Counted from the stretch's first letter, positions 5,245-12,964 are shown. The stretch: 17,315 nt of DNA from an uncultured Fibrobacter sp. (GCA_937891805.1 CALATK010000086.1:1-17315), one strand, 5' to 3'. A program made the numbers and translations. The notes: a model not told the origin generated them from the letters alone.

Positions 5245-6612
5245 ATGTCCGCAAAAGTAACAAGCAGCGATAAGATTGAGGAATTGTTCCCGGATACCCC
5301 TATCCGGAAAATCATCACGCCCATGGAACGCCTGATGAAGGTGGAAACCACGGGCGGTATCGTCCTTATCATCATGACCGTCGCTGCACTTCTGTGGGCG
5401 AACTTGAGCCCGGAGAGTTATCATCATGTCTGGCACCTGCCCTTTGCCCTGACCATCGGCAGCTGGGTGGGGGCGGCAGACCTGCATTGGTTTATCAACG
5501 ATGCGCTGATGACCATCTTCTTCTTCAACATCGGTCTCGAGGTGAAGGGGGAGATTGCCTACGGTGAACTGCACGACCCCAAGGCGGCGAGTCTGCCCAT
5601 CATTGCTGCGGCGGGCGGTATGTTGTTCCCCGCGTTGATTTACCTGGCTCTTTGTCCTGCAGGTGCGGGACACGGCTGGGGAATCCCTACGGCTACCGAT
5701 ATCGCCTTCGTGGTGGGCTGTATGGCGATTCTCGGCAAGAAGGTGCCACATGCTTTGCGCGTGATGATTTTGACTCTCGCTATTGCCGACGATATCGGCG
5801 CTATCCTTGTGATTGCTATCGGTTACCCCAGTGGTGACGGAATCAACTTTGCGGCCCTGGGCATGGGCTTTGCCCTGTTGGCCCTGATCAATGTGTTCTT
5901 CCGCATCGGGGTTCGCAACATGCTGTTGTTCCTCGTTGTCGGTGTTGCGGTCTGGGCATTCTTTGTCAAGAGCGGTGTGCACCCCACCATCGCGGGTGTG
6001 TTGCTGGGCCTTTCTGTGCCTGCGAAGGCAGTTCTTGCCAAGGGCAAGCTGGCCCAGTTTGCCGGGAGCATTGGCGGCAAGCTTTCGGGCGAAGTCAAGG
6101 ACAGGAACGAACAGTACGAGGTGTTCACCATGCTCAGGCGTGGCGCCCGCGAAAGCATTTCCATGCAGGAGCTTCTGTTCAAGCCTCTGGTGCCCTGGGT
6201 GAACTTCTTTATCATGCCGTTGTTTGCATTAAGTAACGCCGGCGTAGAAATCAAGCTGGGCGGTGTAGAAGTCCCCGTGATGGGTGCGGTGGCCTTGGCC
6301 CTCGTGTTCGGCAAGCCCATCGGTATTTTCCTGTTCAGCCTGCTTTCTGTAAAGATTGGCATTTCCAAGCGGCCCAGCTACTCCTGGAAGGTTCTTTGGG
6401 GTGGCGGTATGCTGGCGGGTATCGGCTTTACCATGGCGCTGTTTGTGGCGGGCCTTGCCTTTGATGTAGGCGACCGTCAGGATTCTGCAAAGCTCGGCAT
6501 TTTGCTGGGCAGCTTTAGCGCGGCGATTCTCGGCACCATCTACATGAGCCTTGTCTCCAAGCCCCATCACGGCGAAGAGGCTGCAGAAGAATCTGCTACG
6601 AAACACGAATAA
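5245..6612 (+). CDS. nhaA: Na+/H+ antiporter NhaA
   Basis: An inner-membrane secondary transporter that exports Na+ (or Li+) in exchange for protons. Hydrophobic segments run through the 455 residues as in NhaA. TDIAF at 151-155 carries the conserved Asp of helix IV. ADDIGAI at 181-187 holds the paired Asp residues of the ion-binding site in helix V. FGKPIGI at 355-361 carries the helix X Lys. It is longer than the 388-residue E. coli protein because of an N-terminal cytoplasmic tail, a charged loop around 276-310 and a Lys/Glu/His-rich C-terminus. The ATG follows a weak TAGGT signal. Its start lies 25 bases after the PRPP synthetase stop with no promoter-like sequence between, suggesting co-transcription. 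Downstream it converges on pta across a stem-loop. Confidence 0.93.
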   Translation: MSAKVTSSDKIEELFPDTPIRKIITPMERLMKVETTGGIVLIIMTVAALLWANLSPESYHHVWHLPFALTIGSWVGAADLHWFINDALMTIFFFNIGLEVKGEIAYGELHDPKAASLPIIAAAGGMLFPALIYLALCPAGAGHGWGIPTATDIAFVVGCMAILGKKVPHALRVMILTLAIADDIGAILVIAIGYPSGDGINFAALGMGFALLALINVFFRIGVRNMLLFLVVGVAVWAFFVKSGVHPTIAGVLLGLSVPAKAVLAKGKLAQFAGSIGGKLSGEVKDRNEQYEVFTMLRRGARESISMQELLFKPLVPWVNFFIMPLFALSNAGVEIKLGGVEVPVMGAVALALVFGKPIGIFLFSLLSVKIGISKRPSYSWKVLWGGGMLAGIGFTMALFVAGLAFDVGDRQDSAKLGILLGSFSAAILGTIYMSLVSKPHHGEEAAEESATKHE

Positions 6613-6658
6613 ATTAATTACGAATAAAGTAATTGTTGCGCCGAAGACGCCCACGATT

Positions 6659-6699
6659 GAACTCGCTTCGCGAATCTTGATTCCAAAAACAGCGAGTTC
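6659..6699. repeat. Long-loop inverted repeat between nhaA and pta
   Basis: Arms GAACTCGCT (6659-6667) and AGCGAGTTC (6691-6699) are exact inverted repeats with a 23-base loop. It may be another dispersed spacer element. Confidence 0.45.
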
Positions 6700-6720
6700 G
6701 GTCGTGCCGGGAGGGTGTTA

Positions 6721-6743
6721 GGGAGGGCTTTGCCCTCCCTTAT
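6721..6743 (+). terminator. Stem-loop terminator between convergent nhaA and pta
   Basis: GGGAGGGC-TTT-GCCCTCCC (6721-6739) is a perfect 8-bp GC-rich stem followed on + by TTATTATCATT. The tail is only moderately T-rich. The minus side lacks a T run, so it fits nhaA better than pta. Confidence 0.55.
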
Positions 6744-6748
6744 TATCA

Positions 6749-8143
6749 TTACCCCGCCTGAACGGCAGTCAGCGCAATCGTATAGACAATGTCTTCTACC
6801 AGGGCGCCACGGGAGAGGTCGTTCACCGGCTTGGCAAGACCCTGGAGCATAGGACCAATGGCGATAGTGCCGTGGGCGCTACGCTGCACGGCCTTGTAAC
6901 CGATGTTACCGGCAGAAAGGCTGGGGAACACGAACACGGTTGCCTTGCCGGCCACAGAACTTCCGGGGGCCTTCAGAGAGCCGACGCTTTCGACGGTAGC
7001 GGCATCATACTGCAGCGGGCCATCCACCAGCATCTCGGGGCGAGCTTCCTTGACCAACTTGGTAGCTTCGCGCACCAAGTCGGCGTCCGGACCCTTTCCG
7101 CTGTTCATGGTGCTGTAGCTCAGCATAGCCACACGGCTGGGCAGCCCGAAGGCCTTGGCGGTGTCGTCGCACTGCATGGCAATGCCAGCCAGCTCTTCGG
7201 CGGTGGGGTTCAGGTTAATCGCGCAGTCACCGTAGATATAGGTCTTGCCGGGCATGCACATGAAGAACACGGAGCTTACGGACTTGACGCCGGGAGCGCA
7301 CTTGATGACCTGCAGGGCAGGGCGGAGCGTGTCTGCGGTAGAATGGATAGCGCCAGAAACGAGACCATCCACTTCGCCCATCTTGAGCATCATGGTGGCA
7401 AGCATCACGTTGTCGGCGAGGGCCGCACGGGCCTGTTCTTCGGTCATACCCTTGGACTTGCGGAGTTCCACCAGAGTGGGCACGTACTTTTCAGCAAGTT
7501 CAGCCGTCGGTTCAATAATTTCGATATCGGCAGGGAGGGAAACGCCTTGTTCCTTGGCCACCTTGAAAATTTCGTCCTTCTTGCCCACCAGCACAGGTAC
7601 GGCGATCTTGCGGTCAATGACCAGCTTTGCGGCCTGCACGGTGCGGGGCTCGGAACCTTCGGGCAGCACAATGCGCTTCTTCGCCTTTGAGGCCTTCAGG
7701 AGCAAGCCTGCACGGAACATGGCCTGGCTGGTCTTGCGTTCGGCAGTGGGGGCGGCAAATTCCTTCGCGAGGCACTTGGGGCAATGCATTATACGGTTCG
7801 GGCAGAACAGGTCGGCATCTTCGCCATTGCAATAGACCTTCGCGTCCAGGGCGGTGGCGAGGTCGTCGTTGAACTTGTGAGCCAGCACGTCGTTCATGCC
7901 TTGTGCACCTTCCACCACCACGGTATCCACAGAAGCAAAGTCCTTCTGCAAGAAGTCGGCGGCAATCTTCTCCATCAGCACGGCGGAACGGTGTTCCTTC
8001 AGTTCCGCCGCCGCCTCGGCACCATTTGCGCAGGGCTTATACACGGCGGTCTTGACGCCAGCGGCAGCGGCGGCGTCCACAACTTCTTTTACCTTCGCGG
8101 CCATCTCAGCGGCGGCAGCGGCAACCAGAATTACTCTATTCAT
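6749..8143 (-). CDS. pta: Phosphate acetyltransferase with degenerate N-terminal domain
   Basis: Predicted to interconvert acetyl-CoA and acetyl phosphate in acetate formation. Residues from about 138 to the end form the full catalytic PTA domain, with [21 protein letters not shown] at its start and [14 protein letters not shown] and [20 protein letters not shown] later. The first 105 residues align with the start of the long E. coli-type Pta (opening strand, [20 protein letters not shown]). But the Walker A segment is replaced by an Ala-rich stretch, and the middle DRTGG domain is absent. In its place lies a short linker with Cys 105, 114, 121 and 124 (the last two as CPKC). At 464 residues it is intermediate between the short (~330) and long (~710) forms. 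GGAG precedes the ATG by seven bases. No ackA is in the window. Confidence 0.88.
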   Translation of the reverse strand: MNRVILVAAAAAEMAAKVKEVVDAAAAAGVKTAVYKPCANGAEAAAELKEHRSAVLMEKIAADFLQKDFASVDTVVVEGAQGMNDVLAHKFNDDLATALDAKVYCNGEDADLFCPNRIMHCPKCLAKEFAAPTAERKTSQAMFRAGLLLKASKAKKRIVLPEGSEPRTVQAAKLVIDRKIAVPVLVGKKDEIFKVAKEQGVSLPADIEIIEPTAELAEKYVPTLVELRKSKGMTEEQARAALADNVMLATMMLKMGEVDGLVSGAIHSTADTLRPALQVIKCAPGVKSVSSVFFMCMPGKTYIYGDCAINLNPTAEELAGIAMQCDDTAKAFGLPSRVAMLSYSTMNSGKGPDADLVREATKLVKEARPEMLVDGPLQYDAATVESVGSLKAPGSSVAGKATVFVFPSLSAGNIGYKAVQRSAHGTIAIGPMLQGLAKPVNDLSRGALVEDIVYTIALTAVQAG

Positions 8144-8204
8144 AACAATCTCCGTTTTTCGGCGCCAACGGGCGCCCTTAAAATTGAACGCCTAAAAATT
8201 AAGA

Positions 8205-8236
8205 TAAAAAAAGCCCTGCGGCAAAGCCGCAAGGCT
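8205..8236 (-). terminator. Rho-independent terminator of the RNase E/G gene
   Basis: On the minus strand AGCCTTGCGGC-TTT-GCCGCAGGGCT forms an 11-bp stem with one mismatch, followed by a run of seven T. It lies 28 bases after the RNase gene stop and before pta, so pta should have its own promoter. Confidence 0.85.
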
Positions 8237-8264
8237 CATATTCACAGTTTCGAGGCGGTTGACC

Positions 8265-9800
8265 TTACGCGAAATTGTAAAGGTCCGTAATATCCTCGCC
8301 CGCCTTGTCGTACATCCAGAACTGGTTCACGTGAGCATGTTCGTCTTCCACCAGGTCGATTTTCATGCTGTGCTTGTATTCCAGGTAATGGAACATACGG
8401 GCCATGTCCTTGCAGAACACGTCCACCAGGGGGCTGCTCACCACCAGGGTCACTTCCTTCAGTTTTCCCTTGCCGTGGGCGCGGGCCATCCAGCGGTCGA
8501 TCATGCCCAAGGTAGATTCCAGCGTGGCAATGCGGCCACCGCCGTGGCACACCGGGCAGATTTCCGTCTTCTCGGTCATCAGGTTCACGCGCACGCGCTT
8601 GCGGGTCACTTCCATCAGGCCGAACTGGCTAATGGGAGCGGGGCTGATAGGCGCCTTGTCCCGGCGAATCGCCTTGCGGAATTCCTGGTAAACCTTTTCG
8701 CGGTCCTCGTCGGTCTCCATATCGATGAAGTCGATAATGATAAGACCGCCCACGTCGCGAAGCCGGAGCTGCTTTGCAATCTCGTGGCAGGCGTCGATGT
8801 TGGTCTCGAGGATGATCTTGCTCTGGTCCTTGCCGTGGACCTTCGGACCGGTGTTCACGTCGATGGACACCAGGGCCTCGGTCTGCTCGATGACCAGGTT
8901 TCCTCCGCGGGGGAGCGGTACCTGGCGCTGCAGGGAGCGGGCGTAATCGTTTTCAATCTTGAAGTACTCGAACAGGCTCTCGTTACTGCTCCAGAGCTTC
9001 ACCTTGTCCAGCTTGTCCGGAGACAGCACCTTCAGGTAGTCGCGAAGGGCAAAATATTCGTCCCGATTGTCAATGTACACGTAGTCCGTGTTCTCACCAA
9101 AGTATTCGCGGACCGTCTGCTCGATAGAATCCGACTCCTCGTAGATGCAGGTCTCGGCGGGCATGGTCTCGAAGTTGTACTTCGTCTGTTCCCACTTGCT
9201 CTCCAGTTCACGCATCTGCTTCTGGATTTCGAATTCGGACTCGTTCAGCCCGTTGGTGCGCACGATATAGCCCACGTCGCGGGCTTTCAAGCGGCGGACC
9301 ACCTTCTGGAATTCCCGACGCTTGGCATGGTCGCGCTCGCGCTTGGACACGCCCACGAAGTTGGTACCCGGCATGCACACCAGGAACCGGCCTGCAAAAC
9401 TCAGATGAGTCGTCAGACGGGCACCCTTGGTGCTGATAGGTTCCTTCACCACCTGGACCATAATTTCCTGGCCTTCCTGGAGAATCTCGTCGATGGAGAT
9501 TTCCTTGGAAGCGCCTTCCTCGTCGCCGTCGTCGCCGTATTCCCGGCGCAACAGCTCGTTCCTGTCCATGGCGTCGTCCTGGTGCAGGAACCCTGCCTTC
9601 TCGAGACCGATATCGATAAACGCGGCCTTCAAGGCGGGAAGCACCTTCTGAACGACACCCTTATATATACTGCCCAGGGCCCTGGTAGAAGACACGCTTT
9701 CCACGACCAATTCCGCAAGTTCGCCGTCTTCCATGATGGCGATGCGCTTCTCGTAAGGTGTCTTGCTAATCAGGATTCCGCGCTTACACTTATTTGCCAT
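8265..9800 (-). CDS. rng: Ribonuclease E/G family endoribonuclease
   Basis: A single-strand-specific endoribonuclease for rRNA and tRNA maturation and mRNA decay. The 511-residue protein has an S1 RNA-binding domain at about 40-135, interrupted by an acidic DDGDEEGASKE insert near 91-100. The catalytic domain carries SIDVNTG with Asp314 and IIIDFID with Asp357, the two Mg-binding aspartates. CPVCHGGG at 415-422 is the Zn-link that joins protomers. It lacks the long C-terminal degradosome scaffold of E. coli RNase E, so the size suits RNase G. I chose the ATG at 9800 because AGGAG lies four bases upstream and the family N-terminus (KRGILIS) follows. The frame runs on to 9917, but that part looks like leader. 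A long structured leader lies upstream and a terminator downstream, giving a single-gene unit. Confidence 0.92.
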   Translation of the reverse strand: MANKCKRGILISKTPYEKRIAIMEDGELAELVVESVSSTRALGSIYKGVVQKVLPALKAAFIDIGLEKAGFLHQDDAMDRNELLRREYGDDGDEEGASKEISIDEILQEGQEIMVQVVKEPISTKGARLTTHLSFAGRFLVCMPGTNFVGVSKRERDHAKRREFQKVVRRLKARDVGYIVRTNGLNESEFEIQKQMRELESKWEQTKYNFETMPAETCIYEESDSIEQTVREYFGENTDYVYIDNRDEYFALRDYLKVLSPDKLDKVKLWSSNESLFEYFKIENDYARSLQRQVPLPRGGNLVIEQTEALVSIDVNTGPKVHGKDQSKIILETNIDACHEIAKQLRLRDVGGLIIIDFIDMETDEDREKVYQEFRKAIRRDKAPISPAPISQFGLMEVTRKRVRVNLMTEKTEICPVCHGGGRIATLESTLGMIDRWMARAHGKGKLKEVTLVVSSPLVDVFCKDMARMFHYLEYKHSMKIDLVEDEHAHVNQFWMYDKAGEDITDLYNFA

Positions 9801-9943
9801 AAAACTCCTAAAAGTAAAGCAAAATCGATTAGACAAACCCCTAAAAGGCCCTCCAAAAGTATGGAGCGCCTCCGAACCCCGCCGGTTTCTTGACGGAAAG
9901 TACCGCCCACCCACCAAAACAAGGTCTAGGGACCTAAAATATA
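9801..9943 (-). promoter_or_regulatory. Promoter and ~130-base structured 5' leader of the RNase E/G gene
   Basis: On minus, TATATT (9943-9938) is a likely -10, giving an untranslated leader of about 130 bases. The leader holds a strong hairpin at 9870-9847: nine pairs with one G-G mismatch, arms GGCGCTCCA and TGGAGGGCC, followed by TTTT. G-rich GGTGGGTGGGCGG lies upstream. The known autoregulation of E. coli rne acts through 5' UTR hairpins; a similar role here is inference. Confidence 0.45.
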
Positions 9944-9952
9944 TAATAAGAG

Positions 9953-9981
9953 ATTAGGATCTAGGGGTTAGGGGTTAGGGA
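9953..9981 (-). repeat. CCCCTAA/CCTAGATC block upstream of the RNase E/G promoter
   Basis: On + it reads TTAGGATCTAGGGGTTAGGGGTT and so on; the C-rich strand is the coding strand of the RNase gene, as for the blocks before the thioesterase and PNPOx genes. Confidence 0.6.
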
Positions 9982-9986
9982 TTGCA

Positions 9987-10009
9987 GGGCAAAAACGGGT
10001 ATTTTGCCC
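9987..10009 (-). terminator. Stem-loop after higA
   Basis: Perfect 8-bp arms GGGCAAAA and TTTTGCCC with a 7-base loop lie 9 bases past the antitoxin stop codon. No T run follows on the minus strand, so termination is possible but not certain. Confidence 0.4.
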
Positions 10010-10017
10010 CGAACTTG

Positions 10018-10332
10018 TTATGCGGCAGACAGAACCTTCAACAATTCTCTCTTGTTTGCCCCAAGGGCAAAGAACATCTTGATCATCAGCTCCAGCGAAA
10101 CACTTGCATCAGCATGTTCAACCTTTGCATATCGAGACTGGCTTGTATTCGCAAGGACAGCCGCCAAAACCTGAGTTTTTCCGCAATTTTTCCGCTTGTT
10201 GACAAGAGCCTTTGCCAAAGCAACCTTCATTTCAACAATTGCCATTTCGGCAGGACTTAATCCCAAAAAATCGTCCACATCACCAACTATCCAGCCTTTT
10301 TTCTCCAGACGCTCTTTTTTCTGTTTATCCAT
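10018..10332 (-). CDS. higA: HigA-like antitoxin, helix-turn-helix (XRE family)
   Basis: A 104-residue DNA-binding antitoxin that should neutralise the toxin encoded just upstream and repress their shared promoter. An N-terminal charged segment leads to LGLSPAEMAIVEMKVALAKAL, a conserved opening of this HigA subgroup. An HTH region follows at about 50-80 (KTQVLAAVLANTSQSRYAKVE), then a regular helix pair to the C-terminus. The ATG lies two bases after the toxin stop, with AGGGA inside the toxin's last codons as its ribosome site, so the two genes are translationally linked. The toxin-first order is typical of higBA. Confidence is high for antitoxin identity, lower for the HigA name over other XRE antitoxins. 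Confidence 0.8.
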   Translation of the reverse strand: MDKQKKERLEKKGWIVGDVDDFLGLSPAEMAIVEMKVALAKALVNKRKNCGKTQVLAAVLANTSQSRYAKVEHADASVSLELMIKMFFALGANKRELLKVLSAA

Positions 10333-10334
10333 TT

Positions 10335-10670
10335 TTAGTCCCTCGAGTCATAAGATTTCAAGCGCTTGCGACAAAGTTCCAAAACTTCATCAGGCGTCTT
10401 GTTCGTTTTCTTTTCTGTCCATAAAATTACGACAATTGCATCCACATCAATCCGATAAAAAAGTCTCCATGTCTTATCCTCATCATTGATACGCAATTCA
10501 TGACAATGTGCTCCTATAGAAGGCATAGGTCGGCTTTGCGGCAATGACAATTTCATTCCTGATTGCAATAACCGTAATAAGTATCCTGTCTCAATCCTTG
10601 CTTTTTGCGATAAAGGTGGCGTTTGAGGTTGCTCATGTAGCCATGCTATGGGTTTGTAGTTCTGGTTCAT
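10335..10670 (-). CDS. higB: HigB-like toxin (RelE superfamily, Gp49/DUF891 type)
   Basis: A predicted RelE-fold mRNA interferase of 111 residues. The N-terminus KPIAWL, the helix ARIETGYLLRLLQSG and the strand set HELRINDEDKTWRLFYRIDVDAIVVILWTEKKTNKTPDEVLELCRKRL match the phage-derived Gp49-like toxin family: Glu-Leu-Arg-Ile strand, Arg-x-Phe-Tyr strand, then Lys-Lys-x-x-Lys-Thr-Pro and the last helix. It overlaps nothing and is followed after two bases by the antitoxin. A perfect palindrome sits on its promoter just upstream of the ATG. Its base composition is more A/T-rich than the neighbouring housekeeping genes, which fits horizontal gain. Confidence 0.82.
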   Translation of the reverse strand: MNQNYKPIAWLHEQPQTPPLSQKARIETGYLLRLLQSGMKLSLPQSRPMPSIGAHCHELRINDEDKTWRLFYRIDVDAIVVILWTEKKTNKTPDEVLELCRKRLKSYDSRD

Positions 10671-10671
10671 A

Positions 10672-10700
10672 AATATATATCAGATTTGACATAATGTCAA
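10672..10700 (-). promoter_or_regulatory. higBA promoter with palindromic operator
   Basis: On minus, TTGACA (10700-10695) and TATATT (10677-10672) are separated by exactly 17 bases, a near-consensus promoter. The -35 lies within a perfect palindrome TTGACAT-A-ATGTCAA (10686-10700), the likely antitoxin operator. The -10 ends one base before the ATG, so transcripts would start at or just inside the toxin's first codons. Confidence 0.6.
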
Positions 10701-10849
10701 GGGGTGTTTTTAAAACCTCCTTATGGTCCCTACGTGTATAGACGTATTTTTGCAAGAAAAATTGCCTTTGAAACGAGTAAAAAGTTTTTTTTCACAGACC
10801 TCGCCAATGAACCTGACGAAACGGATTAGATTTTATATCATTATTCACG

Positions 10850-11815
10850 ATGGGTCGTTTTGCAGTGTTCCATAAATTTCTTTATCTGGCGGCAATGATT
10901 TCCACCGCGGTTGCAGCCGAAGAATCCGCCGCAATCCCTTCCGAAGGGCTTGTGGCGTATTACCCGTTCAACGGCACTTTCGAAAACAATGCCGGCACAG
11001 AAATCGCCACCGCCGAAAACCACGGAGCCACATTTTCCACGGATCGCTTCGGCAACGAGAATTCCTGTGTCGCCTTTGACGGCAACGGAGCCTACCTGGA
11101 AATTCCGGACAACGACGTTTTCAGCATTTCCACCACAGGCGCCCTGACGGTTTCGGTGTGGGTCAGCCCCGAAGTGCTGAACTTCCAGAATGCAGAAGCC
11201 GGCGGCTACGTGCACTGGATGGGCAAGGGGGAGCCCCACCAACATGAATGGGTGTTCCGCATGTACAACAGGGACCTTGCCCAAGGCCAAGAAAACAGGC
11301 CAAACAGGATGTCCGCCTACGCCTTCAATCTAGAAGGCGGCCTCGGTTCCGGAAGCTACGTGCAAGAAGAAATCCAAGAAAAGGAATGGATCCATTTTGT
11401 GGCACGCTACGACATAGAATCCAACAAGATTACTTTGTTCAAAAATGGTGTCCAGAAAGACCAGGACGATTTATACGACAAGACCTACGGCGTGCAGGTC
11501 CAAAACGGGACGGCTCCCCTCAGGCTCGGGACCCGCTCCAAGTGGAGCTATTTCCAGGGCTGCATCGACGACCTGAGAATCTACAGCCGTGCTCTTTCCG
11601 AAAGCGAAATTCTGGCACTCTACAACGAACCCGCGCCGAAAGACAACGCCGAAATAGAAACCCCCGAAGAACATAGCTCCAGTTCATCAGAAGTCGTCAA
11701 TCAAGTAGAGTCCCAGGCTATCTGGAAAAAGTCAAACCCCGTGAACCGCTCCAGAATCAATTCTCGGAGCAAGAAATTTTTCGACCTGAAAGGACGCCTG
11801 GTGCGAGAGGAATAG
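10850..11815 (+). CDS. Secreted LamG-domain (concanavalin A-like) protein
   Basis: 321 residues. A signal peptide covers about 1-23: short basic start, FLYLAAMISTAVA core, cleavage near AVA-AE. Residues 30-258 form one LamG/concanavalin A-like jelly roll, with GLVAYYPFNGTFENNAG at its start, ALTVSVWVSPE in the middle and the closing signature CIDDLRIYSRALSESEI. Such domains bind glycans or proteins; no catalytic motif is seen. After a Ser-run linker near 274-279 there is a basic stretch and a short tail with FDLKGRLV, resembling the start of the C-terminal sorting tails of Fibrobacter and Bacteroidota secreted proteins, but ending almost at once. The ATG has no clear Shine-Dalgarno; a TTTATAT -10-like motif ends 11 bases upstream. 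It converges on the HAD gene across a repeat block. Ligand unknown. Confidence 0.8.
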   Translation: MGRFAVFHKFLYLAAMISTAVAAEESAAIPSEGLVAYYPFNGTFENNAGTEIATAENHGATFSTDRFGNENSCVAFDGNGAYLEIPDNDVFSISTTGALTVSVWVSPEVLNFQNAEAGGYVHWMGKGEPHQHEWVFRMYNRDLAQGQENRPNRMSAYAFNLEGGLGSGSYVQEEIQEKEWIHFVARYDIESNKITLFKNGVQKDQDDLYDKTYGVQVQNGTAPLRLGTRSKWSYFQGCIDDLRIYSRALSESEILALYNEPAPKDNAEIETPEEHSSSSSEVVNQVESQAIWKKSNPVNRSRINSRSKKFFDLKGRLVREE

Positions 11816-11817
11816 AA

Positions 11818-11856
11818 GTTAGGGGCTAGGATCTAGGATCTAGGGGCTAGATTCTA
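11818..11856 (+). repeat. TAGGGG/TAGGATC block between convergent genes
   Basis: TTAGGGGCTAGGATCTAGG-type units run from just after the LamG stop codon into the HAD gene, whose TAG stop (11854-11856, minus strand) is part of the repeat. Confidence 0.6.
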
Positions 11857-12816
11857 GCTCAAATGGCCCGGAGGGGCGCTGACGCTGTTCTTGATGGCCG
11901 CCTGCTTGGACTCCACAATCTTGTCAGCGATGGAACGGACCTTTTCGGTGAGCCACAACCACGACTGAGAACCTTCGGTATAGTCCGCCTCCCCAAACAT
12001 CTGCACGCGGCTGTCCTGGCGCATCTTTTCCACCTGGCGGAAAGCCTTCACGTCCCCTTTCGGGTAAACCGCAAAGGTAGAGCCGCCATTGTAATTCAAG
12101 ATGCTGAAAGCGGGCACATCCGAAGGCCCGTCGGCAATGTAGAGCATGTTCTCGAAGGGCACGCGACGGTCGCCCCGGGCGATGGTGGAATTCACATCGA
12201 TATCGTCGGGATACTTGTTGCTCCCCTTGTTGATTTCAAAAAGGTAGCGGGTCTTGGAAGTATTGTCCAGGGCGCAGGCCACCTGGCTGATTTCTCCTTC
12301 GGCAGGAGCGGTACCAGTCTTTGACGCATCCGTATCAAAACCGGGGAGAGCCGGCGTCTCGATAAACTCGCATCCGAAAATTCCATCCACGAAGGGGGCA
12401 ATGGCGCTCCCCCGGATAGTTTCCGCAAAACCCGTGCTCACCACGTAATGCTCCAGCTTGATATCGAAGGCCTTGTATTTCGGGTCCGATTCCACAAGCC
12501 CCTTGATGTTCCCGAAAAATTCCGGAAGCCCCGGATAGAATACAAGCTCTCTTCCGAACTGATGCAATAGTTTGTTCGAAAGGCCCTTGAACAGCCCCTG
12601 CTTCACGTAGGTCAGCACGTGGTTCAGGTAACTGGTGTCCGGATTCACATGCACGCCGCTACGGCCGTAGTATTCGCGGAGGGAGTTTACCTCCCGCCAG
12701 AACTTGCCGCCATCTACGTTGTAATGGCGGAACAGCGGCTCTTGCATGTAACTGCTGATGAGGGTCTTGTCACAATCCCACACGAGGGCGATGATGTTCT
12801 GTTCGAAAGGAGTCAT
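11854..12816 (-). CDS. HAD-superfamily hydrolase (probable phosphatase)
   Basis: 320 residues, cytoplasmic. HAD motif I is VWDCDKTL with nucleophile Asp14 and acid/base Asp16. Motif II is VVSTG with Ser127/Thr128. The motif III Lys is likely Lys197 in INKGSNKYP. Motif IV is YIADGPSDVPAF with Asp229 and Asp233. A helical cap lies between motifs I and II (about 20-120). The layout resembles phosphoserine phosphatase-like HAD enzymes, but the substrate cannot be named. No Shine-Dalgarno precedes the ATG; a CCTA repeat block runs up to it. The C-terminus ends in GHLS, with the stop codon supplied by another repeat block, so the gene may have been trimmed or extended there. It is not obviously linked to either neighbour. 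Confidence 0.82.
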   Translation of the reverse strand: MTPFEQNIIALVWDCDKTLISSYMQEPLFRHYNVDGGKFWREVNSLREYYGRSGVHVNPDTSYLNHVLTYVKQGLFKGLSNKLLHQFGRELVFYPGLPEFFGNIKGLVESDPKYKAFDIKLEHYVVSTGFAETIRGSAIAPFVDGIFGCEFIETPALPGFDTDASKTGTAPAEGEISQVACALDNTSKTRYLFEINKGSNKYPDDIDVNSTIARGDRRVPFENMLYIADGPSDVPAFSILNYNGGSTFAVYPKGDVKAFRQVEKMRQDSRVQMFGEADYTEGSQSWLWLTEKVRSIADKIVESKQAAIKNSVSAPPGHLS

Positions 12817-12822
12817 GGGTTG

Positions 12823-12884
12823 TTAGGGGATAGGGGTTAGGATTTAGGATCTAGGGGCTAGGATCTAGAGGCTAGGATCTAGGG
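12823..12884 (-). repeat. CCCCTAA/CCTAGATC block abutting the HAD start codon
   Basis: On minus the block reads CCTAGATCC, CCTAAATCC and CCCCTAT units, ending a few bases before the ATG. It has the same polarity to its gene as the blocks at 90-122, 2182-2252 and 9953-9981. Confidence 0.6.
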
Positions 12885-12925
12885 AGATGAGAGATGTGTA
12901 ATGTGGAGTGCGAGGTGTGGCTATA

Positions 12926-12958
12926 AAACTCATAACTGACTACTGATAACTCATTACT
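12926..12958 (-). repeat. GAGTT/ACTCA block after the M23 gene
   Basis: Contains, on minus, a 22-base sequence (12953-12932) identical to 1975-1996 on plus. Both copies lie within 12 bases of a stop codon in the direction of transcription. Confidence 0.6.
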
Positions 12959-12964
12959 TTCATA

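Noticed and set aside
4002..5375. Very long frame on minus opposite the PRPP synthetase gene
   Set aside because: A shadow of the codon pattern of the + gene; no domain is seen, while the + frame has clear motifs.
8322..8337. CACGTG-centred sequence inside the RNase gene resembling parS
   Set aside because: Only about 11 of 16 bases match and it encodes normal protein sequence.
8259..9893. Very long frame on plus opposite the RNase E/G gene
   Set aside because: Shadow of the minus-strand gene, which carries all catalytic motifs.
9801..9917. N-terminal extension of the RNase E/G frame
   Set aside because: The ATG at 9800 has AGGAG and matches the family start; the extra part is best read as leader.
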